Shown here piece after piece: positions 14,821-20,255 of a DNA stretch of 20,255 nt (positions are counted from its first letter, which is position 1; each line of letters opens with the position of its first letter). The translations under genes and the position numbers were made by a program. The notes under the pieces are model-generated. The model saw only the letters and a program-made list of their open reading frames with translations, did no database searches and was not told the origin of the DNA. Origin of the DNA: DASYAN01 sp036501345 (GTDB lineage Bacteria; Chloroflexota; Ktedonobacteria; Ktedonobacterales; Ktedonobacteraceae); the NCBI GenBank assembly GCA_036501345.1, contig DASYAN010000343.1:1-20255 (forward strand), written 5' to 3'.

Positions 14821-16158
14821 TTAGGTATTATTTGGCTGTAAAACAGGTGTCAATGGAATAGTGAAGCAAAAACGTGATCCCTGGCCGAGACTGCTTTCGG
14901 CCCAAATGTACCCGCCGTGCATTTGGATGATTTGACGCGAAATGGAGAGGCCGAGCCCTGTTCCTTTGATATAGCGCGTCGTTCCTATCCGGGAATAAGG
15001 AACAAATATCTCCTCAAGAAACTCAGACAGGATACCAATGCCATGATCTTGCATCCACATCTGTATCATAGCCTCTTCGACGCGGGTTCCTACGATAATG
15101 TCCCCACCATCCGGCGAATACTTGATAGCATTACTGAGTAGATTGGTAACAACCTGTTCAAGTTTGTCAGAATCCCCCATGCACTCAGGAAGTGTGCTAT
15201 CCAATTGAAGGTGAAAGGTATGCTCTGGAGAGGTCAAACGAAAATGATCAAACACATTCCTGATTAGAGCGTTCAGGTCAACGGGCTCCGAGATGAGCAA
15301 CATTCGTCCTGACTTCATCTGTTCCAAATCGAGTAGTGTAGCTATCATGCGCCCTAGTCGGTTAGCCTCGCTAGAGATATTCGATGCAAACTCCTTGCTC
15401 TCTTCTGGACTAAGTGCCTCTTCACATAGCAGCTCACTGAACCCTTGGATACCGGACAACGCTGTGCGGAACTCGTGACTAACCGCTGTGACAAAGTTGC
15501 GTTGTACCTGACTGGCATGGATAAGTTCCTCGGCTAGGGACACTAGGCTCTGATTCTGGCTTGCGGCCTCCTGCTGAAGTACGTGATGGGCTTGCTCCAA
15601 TTGTTGTTTGCGTTCCTCGGAGACGGCGGCTTGCTGGATTAAGGCCAATATCTTGGGAATCTGTAGGGGTAGGGCGATCGCTGTTGTCACCGACGCGAAT
15701 GCTGTGAGCAATTTTACCGTCCCCGACAACCAGTAGGAGGGTATCCACAGCGTCCAGACATCCATAAAGTGTGTTGCCCCGCAGGCAATGATAAAGATGC
15801 CAAAGGCCACAAATACCCACTGGAATGGGATAGTGTGCCGTGTTCGACTGACTAAATAGATCAGCATTGCGGAAATGGAGACATAAGATAGCCCAATTGA
15901 GGTATCAGACCCCACGTAAAGCGTGATCAAACCAGGAAGCCACAACAAGCACGCTCCATGCGGTCCAAATCCCTGGGTTGCAAACACGTTGACCAGCTTG
16001 CCCCAGATAAAGAGTAAGAGCAGGACGATAGTGGTAGCTAGACTGATACGAAAAAACCAGGATTCTGCAAGACTCTGTTGGATAAGCGCACCTAGTTCCG
16101 TGATCATCTCCCTGAAAAGTCCTCTGCTAGAATCTTTTTGTGGGCGGTGTACTTTCAT
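14821..16158 (-). CDS. Histidine kinase with ethylene-receptor-like membrane domain
   Basis: This 445-residue sensor kinase has a membrane domain at residues about 36-172 that resembles the ethylene-binding domain of plant ETR1 and cyanobacterial SynEtr1. ETR1's Asp25, Tyr32, Cys65 and His69, needed for copper and ethylene binding, correspond to Asp85, Tyr92 (GSDTSIGLSY), Cys126 and His130 (ACGATHFMDVW) with nearly identical spacing. One extra N-terminal TM (about 36-56) precedes it. A coiled coil (about 175-215) follows, then the H-box VSHEFRTALS with His228; the usual Pro after Thr is Ala. N-box LLSNAIKYSP (340-349), G1 DHGIG (371-375) and G2 GTGLGL (399-404) complete the catalytic domain. 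GGGGAG precedes the ATG at 16158. The gene overlaps the response regulator gene by 32 bp and is its likely partner. The ligand is inferred only. Confidence 0.93.
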   Translation of the reverse strand: MKVHRPQKDSSRGLFREMITELGALIQQSLAESWFFRISLATTIVLLLLFIWGKLVNVFATQGFGPHGACLLWLPGLITLYVGSDTSIGLSYVSISAMLIYLVSRTRHTIPFQWVFVAFGIFIIACGATHFMDVWTLWIPSYWLSGTVKLLTAFASVTTAIALPLQIPKILALIQQAAVSEERKQQLEQAHHVLQQEAASQNQSLVSLAEELIHASQVQRNFVTAVSHEFRTALSGIQGFSELLCEEALSPEESKEFASNISSEANRLGRMIATLLDLEQMKSGRMLLISEPVDLNALIRNVFDHFRLTSPEHTFHLQLDSTLPECMGDSDKLEQVVTNLLSNAIKYSPDGGDIIVGTRVEEAMIQMWMQDHGIGILSEFLEEIFVPYSRIGTTRYIKGTGLGLSISRQIIQMHGGYIWAESSLGQGSRFCFTIPLTPVLQPNNT

Positions 16159-16528
16159 CGCTCTCTCCCCTCAAGACTGCTGCAATAGTTTCTCGTAGAG
16201 CCGCCTTCGTGAATGGTTTCACGAGATAGCTTATTGGGGCATAACGGGCTGCTTCTTCTCTATCCTGCTTCTGAGCAAACGCCGTCACAAATATAATCGG
16301 GATGGAAGCGAGCATTGGCTTTCCTCTGATCACCGCCGCCAAGGCAAAGCCATCTAAGCCTGGCATCGAAATATCTGTCAAAATAACATCGGGGCGCTCA
16401 CGCTCGATAAGTGCTAAGCCTTCGAACCCATTTGCTACCATATGTACCTCATGCCCCATTGTGCGCAAGAAAGCACTGTACAACGTTTGTAGCATCTTCT
16501 CGTCTTCACAAAAGACTATTTTAGCCAT
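16127..16528 (-). CDS. Single-domain response regulator (CheY-like)
   Basis: This 133-residue protein is a stand-alone receiver domain with no output domain. The acidic pocket Glu8-Asp9 (FCEDE), phospho-acceptor Asp52 (ILTDISMPG), Thr82 (FVTAFAQ) and Lys104 (YLVKPFT) are all present. About 20 polar residues follow the receiver fold. It starts at 16528 behind AAAGGATACCT and is the first gene of a two-gene operon: its 3' end overlaps the histidine kinase start by 32 bp, implying translational coupling. It probably passes the phosphate on, or acts by protein contact, rather than binding DNA. A perfect TATAAT on this strand lies upstream at 16599-16594, but without a good -35 box. Confidence 0.95.
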   Translation of the reverse strand: MAKIVFCEDEKMLQTLYSAFLRTMGHEVHMVANGFEGLALIERERPDVILTDISMPGLDGFALAAVIRGKPMLASIPIIFVTAFAQKQDREEAARYAPISYLVKPFTKAALRETIAAVLRGESDESTPPTKRF

Positions 16529-16776
16529 AGGTATCCTTTCTGGTTACGTATACCCTGAAGAGTATTGAGTCTCATGACCGTACCGTAAACCTAATTATAT
16601 CATGAAGCAATACTCACTCCTTTGTGGTAAAAGATATACAAGATGCAAGGTTACTAAGTGAGGTCAGAGTATAGGTGTCATCGTCACTGACGACGAGATA
16701 GTGCAGTCTAATCACTACAAGATGAGTAATCTTACCCATGATCTTATCCTTAGATTTGTACTATACTATGCCATAG
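16529..16776. other. Divergent intergenic region
   Basis: This gap lies between the minus-strand response regulator operon and the plus-strand oxidoreductase operon. A minus-strand TATAAT (16599-16594) and a plus-strand TATACT (16762-16767) could be -10 boxes; neither has a convincing -35 box. A small TCGTC-ACT-GACGA dyad lies near 16681-16700. No gene is seen. Confidence 0.45.
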
Positions 16777-16869
16777 AGAGAGCACTTTCTATTGACTTGC
16801 ATACAAAAGATTAAACGCCTTTTTGCCTTTGAAAAGCTCGTGGGAACGATGATGAAGAACGGAGGGTGA
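16777..16869 (+). pseudogene. 5' relic of a kinase-Rieske-type gene (or leader ORF)
   Basis: The frame that reads KRLFAFEKLVGTMMKNGG and stops at TGA 16867-16869 matches the start of the pseudokinase-Rieske protein (MKDLSSFEKLVGTTIKKYQ). At DNA level 16826-16849 equals 13146-13169 with one mismatch in 24. The frame is open from 16777; TTG at 16792 is the only obvious start and has no ribosome site. It ends 3 nt before the oxidoreductase ATG, so it may now serve as a coupled leader. Confidence 0.6.
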
Positions 16870-16872
16870 CAG

Positions 16873-19080
16873 ATGGGTACAGAACAGACATCCTACGTCA
16901 TTATTGGCAATGGTATAGCAGGAATCTCTGCCGCTGAGACCCTGCGCAGTGAGGATTCTGCTGCCGTAATCACCGTTGTTGCTGATGATCCTTTTCCTGT
17001 CTACTATCGGCCAGCTCTCAAGGATTATCTGGCTGGACGTGTGCAGGAAAGCAAGCTGTGGGCACGTTCTACTGACTTCTATCAGCAGCAGAAGATTGGT
17101 TTTCTGCGGGAACGTGCCGTAGCCATTCAGCCGAGCCAACATAGTATTCACTTGCAGAGTGGACGCAACGTTGCTTATTCCCGTCTCTTGTTAGCACCGG
17201 GAACGAGGGCTAGCATGCTTACCTGTTCAGGCCTTGACCTTGTGGGCGTGAGTACACTGCGCACCGTAGCCGACTATCAGCGTGTCATCAGCAGGCTAAG
17301 TGGTGTACGTCGTGTGGTCGTAAGCGGAAGTGGCACATTAGCATTAGAGACTATCGAAACACTGCGCCACCGTGGATATCAGGTCACCCATCTCATCCGT
17401 AGCAAGCAGCTCTGGTCTGAGGTACTCGACCAAACTGCCTCCGATCTAGTCCAGCAACAGGAGAAGCGAGATGGCGTCGATGTTCGGCTGCAAGAGGAGA
17501 TTGCCGAGATCAGGGGCAGTAAAGATGCTCAGTCCGGTTTTCAGCAGGTTCGAGAAGTAGTCACGACTAGTGGAGCTCGTATCCCCTGTGAGATGGTTAT
17601 CATTGCTATTGGTGTAGAGCCCAATATCGATTTTATCAAACGTAGCGGAATTATTTGTGGACGTGGCGTGCGAGTGGATACTGCTATGCAGACCAGCGTA
17701 GCTGATATCTATGCCGCTGGCGATGTTCTGGAGACGACCGATGCCTTGACCGGGCGTACACGAGTCGTTGGACAGTGGTACCCGGCAGTCCAGCAAGCTC
17801 GTGCAGCTGCCTATAGTATGCTGAACTTGCTTGATACGCGGCAACCGTTCAGTGCTTTGACCTTCTACAATGCAACATTTCTCTATGGTTTGCCTTTCGC
17901 TGCGGTTGGGCTCACCAAAGTTCCCACTACACTTGCCAAAGAGCAGAATAAAGGGTATCGAGAGATCGTGGCTGACCCTCAACCGCGTCTGTATCGGAAA
18001 GTCATTCTCAAAGATGGCATCCCGGTTGGTATGCTAGCTTTGGGTGATCGCAATGGTACAATGGCACTCAAGCGTGCAATTGATCATGGCATCAATCTCT
18101 CCGCGGTAGAGCAGTACTTGGCAGAGCCATCCTTCAAGTTAGATGAGTGGCTCGATCAACAGGGTGTACCACCCCCGGTTCTAGGAGTGAGGCGAGCTGG
18201 TGATAGCGATATGCACACGATAGCTTACACAGGCACCCACCATCCCACACTTATCACTGAGTCGCGAGCCTCTACTGAAGGGTGGCTTGTACCAATCATA
18301 AACGAAAAATCTGATAGGGCTCTTCTGGTAGAGGTTCGGCTAAGCCAGACAAGGGTGATAGCTGTCGGGCGTAAAGAGGGCGTTTATCTCTGCATCGACC
18401 ATCCTTCTGTCTCGCGTGAACATGCAGAGATACGCTATGCCAACGGGCAGTATTTTATACGCAATCTCAGTCGCACTAACCCAACGTCTATCAATGGTGT
18501 CGCTCTGAATTCTGGTCATGCCTCTATTTTAAATCCAGATGATATGATCCAATTTGGTAAAGACATTGCCTTTGTTTTTGAGGAAAGACTAGTTTTGTAT
18601 GATACAAAAGCTTTATCATCATCTTATCATCAAGCCATAGTAAGCGGACAATCTCTCATAGATGCTCTTCCTGTAGCATCCAAAGTATCCTCTTCCTCGC
18701 AAATTAGTAAAACCGCTGGGCAGACGGCCACAGTATCTGTCACTCCCGCGCCAAATGCGTCTTATCTGCAAGAAAACCCAACATTAGTACTGAAAGCGCC
18801 ACATGAAACAAAGAGCATCAAATTAGCCGGGAGGAAGCCGCTGATGCTGGGACGAGATCGTAAAGCGGATGTACAGCTCTCAGATGTCACAATCTCTCGC
18901 CTGCATGCGGAAATATTTCGTGGCAGCGATGGCTTCTACATCAGAGATTTGGGAAGCAGCAATGGTGTCACAGTCAACCAGACCAGAATCGATAACCCCT
19001 ATCTGCTTAGTAATGGTGATCGTATAGGCATTGGTCGCTATGTCATCGAATTTGTCGAGGGCAAAAATTATGCAAGATAA
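16873..19080 (+). CDS. FAD/NAD(P)H oxidoreductase fused to two FHA domains
   Basis: This 735-residue protein starts at 16873, 6 nt after GGAGGG. Residues 1-415 form a pyridine-nucleotide-disulfide-type flavoprotein like the N-terminal part of NirB or rubredoxin/ferredoxin reductases. Evidence is the FAD motif IIGNGIAG (10-17), YRPALKDYLAG (45-55), the NAD(P)H motif VVSGSGTLALE (149-159; third Gly replaced by Ala), ATG-like MVIIAIGVEPN (241-251) and YAAGDV (280-285). There is no redox-active CxxxxC, so electrons must leave by FAD to a partner. FHA domain 1 (about 485-570) shows VGRKEG, SVSREHAEI and SINGVAL; FHA domain 2 (about 637-728) shows LGRDRKADVQL, TISRLHAEI and LGSSNGVTVN. FHA domains bind phosphothreonine peptides, so docking may depend on phosphorylation. 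The stop overlaps the next gene by 11 bp. Confidence 0.95.
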   Translation: MGTEQTSYVIIGNGIAGISAAETLRSEDSAAVITVVADDPFPVYYRPALKDYLAGRVQESKLWARSTDFYQQQKIGFLRERAVAIQPSQHSIHLQSGRNVAYSRLLLAPGTRASMLTCSGLDLVGVSTLRTVADYQRVISRLSGVRRVVVSGSGTLALETIETLRHRGYQVTHLIRSKQLWSEVLDQTASDLVQQQEKRDGVDVRLQEEIAEIRGSKDAQSGFQQVREVVTTSGARIPCEMVIIAIGVEPNIDFIKRSGIICGRGVRVDTAMQTSVADIYAAGDVLETTDALTGRTRVVGQWYPAVQQARAAAYSMLNLLDTRQPFSALTFYNATFLYGLPFAAVGLTKVPTTLAKEQNKGYREIVADPQPRLYRKVILKDGIPVGMLALGDRNGTMALKRAIDHGINLSAVEQYLAEPSFKLDEWLDQQGVPPPVLGVRRAGDSDMHTIAYTGTHHPTLITESRASTEGWLVPIINEKSDRALLVEVRLSQTRVIAVGRKEGVYLCIDHPSVSREHAEIRYANGQYFIRNLSRTNPTSINGVALNSGHASILNPDDMIQFGKDIAFVFEERLVLYDTKALSSSYHQAIVSGQSLIDALPVASKVSSSSQISKTAGQTATVSVTPAPNASYLQENPTLVLKAPHETKSIKLAGRKPLMLGRDRKADVQLSDVTISRLHAEIFRGSDGFYIRDLGSSNGVTVNQTRIDNPYLLSNGDRIGIGRYVIEFVEGKNYAR

Positions 19081-20255
19081 AAAAAAGCTACCTATTGTGG
19101 GCATTCAACACCGACAGGATGTACGTCCCTTAACCGAAGAAGCGATCCGTTTCGAGATTGATATGTGTATCGGCTGTGATCGCTGTATGCGAGCCTGTCC
19201 TGTGCCTATGTCTTCGACGGTCACTATTGCGGATCTCAATAAAGCTACGATTACGGATGATGTCCCAGCACACGTGGCACGCTTCACTGATGAGTGTGTC
19301 ATGTGCGGTTCTTGTGTCCCTGTTTGCCCGGTCGATAACCACCGAGATCTTTTAATGCTCTCTCTGAAACAGCGCCTTGGTATCTCATGGGATGGGCAAG
19401 TGGATATGAACCGTATCTTCAACTACTTGCCACCGGGCTGGAACGTGCCAGGGTTGCTGAGTTGCCTACGCGAACAACCGATGTTCAATGATCCACAGCT
19501 TGTTCCTGATAACTATCTTTTACACCTAGTAACTACATCTAAACTGCTGACACTACTACCCGGAACGGTTTTCATGAATGAAGGAGAGTATGGTCGTGCA
19601 CTCTATCTTGTTCTTGAGGGACGCATCGAACTATCCTCTGCTGATGCAAATGGGCATGAATTACTGGTAGCGATTATACGCCCTGGTGAGTATCTGGGCG
19701 AATATGGGATGACGACAGGGCAAACTCGTAACGCCACGGCTCGTACACAAACGCCAGCGGTCGTGCTGGAAGTTCCCGAGCAGGTGATGCAACGTCTGAT
19801 GGAGATTATTCCAGCGCTACAGACCTTCTTTGAAAAGCTGAGTACGATCCGTTCAATTGAAGCCATCCTAAAAAATATGGCTCTGTTTCAAGACGTATCG
19901 GATAGTGACATCCACCAAATAGCAGAGCAAGCGGAAGTGAGACTGTTTGAGCGAGACGAATATCTCTTTGGTGAGGAGAGCAGTCGAAAACCCGCCAGAG
20001 AAATGCTCCATCTGCTGTTAGAAGGTTTCGTCAAGGTTTCCCGCATCACACAGGCGGGTACGGGTCGCGATAAAACGGATGAGCGTATTATTGCATATAG
20101 GCAACGTGGAGATTATTTTGCTGGAGGTCTCGACCTGCTGGGAGATGGGCGATCGGTGACGGTCTGTGCGATTACGCGCGCCCGCGTGGCCAGAGTCCCG
20201 CATCAGGTTCTGCAAACACTCTTTGCACGCTATCCTCAGGTAGGTTATCGCTTCC
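19070..20255 (+). CDS. Double [4Fe-4S] ferredoxin fused to two cNMP-binding-like domains (3'-partial)
   Basis: At least 395 residues are encoded before the window ends with the frame open. The ATG at 19070 lies 8 nt after GAGGG and inside the oxidoreductase gene (11-bp overlap), so the two are translationally coupled. Residues 29-90 carry two ferredoxin motifs, CxxCxxCxxxCP at Cys33/36/39/43 and again at Cys76/79/82/86. Residues about 140-245 are a cyclic-nucleotide-binding fold (ALYLVLEGRIELSS, IIRPGEYLGEYGM, TRNATARTQT) in which Glu211 and Arg220 sit where Crp-type phosphate-binding residues are expected. A second, more divergent copy occupies about 265-390 (NMALFQDVSDSDIHQIAEQA, LHLLLEGFVKVSR, DYFAGGLDLLGDGRSVTV). 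It is a likely electron acceptor of the upstream flavoprotein, controlled by a nucleotide or similar ligand. Further domains may follow beyond 20255. Confidence 0.93.
   Translation, partial: MQDKKKLPIVGIQHRQDVRPLTEEAIRFEIDMCIGCDRCMRACPVPMSSTVTIADLNKATITDDVPAHVARFTDECVMCGSCVPVCPVDNHRDLLMLSLKQRLGISWDGQVDMNRIFNYLPPGWNVPGLLSCLREQPMFNDPQLVPDNYLLHLVTTSKLLTLLPGTVFMNEGEYGRALYLVLEGRIELSSADANGHELLVAIIRPGEYLGEYGMTTGQTRNATARTQTPAVVLEVPEQVMQRLMEIIPALQTFFEKLSTIRSIEAILKNMALFQDVSDSDIHQIAEQAEVRLFERDEYLFGEESSRKPAREMLHLLLEGFVKVSRITQAGTGRDKTDERIIAYRQRGDYFAGGLDLLGDGRSVTVCAITRARVARVPHQVLQTLFARYPQVGYRF

Overview
The window looks like a chromosomal accessory region of a soil Ktedonobacteria-type Chloroflexota. This is an inference from style, not a database match. 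The pointers are two large Ser/Thr-kinase-like receptors with extracytoplasmic C-terminal domains, phosphorelay proteins, decaying ISKra4-like and ISL3 transposases, a GC content in the mid-to-high 40s percent, and TTG starts behind strong Shine-Dalgarno sites.

Layout. Positions 1-1451 (minus) hold a transposase inactivated by a one-base slip in an A9 run and by an in-frame amber codon; its 3' end lies outside the window. Positions 1659-2651 (minus) encode a GC-rich alpha/beta hydrolase. A gene-poor stretch full of hairpins follows (2652-3414), then an AT-rich two-TM/coiled-coil protein (3415-3840, minus), a membrane sensor histidine kinase (4185-5297, plus) and an unrecognised 125-residue protein (5345-5722, minus). 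Positions 5723-6463 carry promoter and operator-like motifs but no convincing gene, followed by a possible 50-residue ORF. On the minus strand come a metallo-beta-lactamase-fold hydrolase (6576-7409) and a 927-residue receptor pseudokinase (7522-10305) with exactly 22 tandem nonapeptides. A long interrupted palindrome sits in the divergent gap before pgeF (10945-11853, plus). A 5'-truncated ISL3 transposase abuts pgeF and is followed by a 92-bp MITE-like element.

The most interesting part is 13130-20255. It contains (i) a pseudokinase fused through a twin-arginine-type membrane anchor to a Rieske [2Fe-2S] domain; (ii) a minus-strand response regulator/histidine kinase pair whose kinase carries an ethylene-receptor-like membrane domain with the Asp/Tyr/Cys/His ligand set; (iii) an FAD/NAD(P)H oxidoreductase fused to two FHA domains; and (iv), overlapping (iii) by 11 bp, a protein with two [4Fe-4S] clusters and two cyclic-nucleotide-binding-like domains that runs off the window. 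A 5' relic of the kinase-Rieske gene lies directly in front of the oxidoreductase gene, which suggests these modules were once adjacent. The combination NAD(P)H flavoprotein, ferredoxin and Rieske, each joined to a signalling domain (FHA, cNMP, kinase fold), suggests a redox chain gated by second messenger and phosphopeptide signals. Domain identities are read from motifs; the joint function is a hypothesis.
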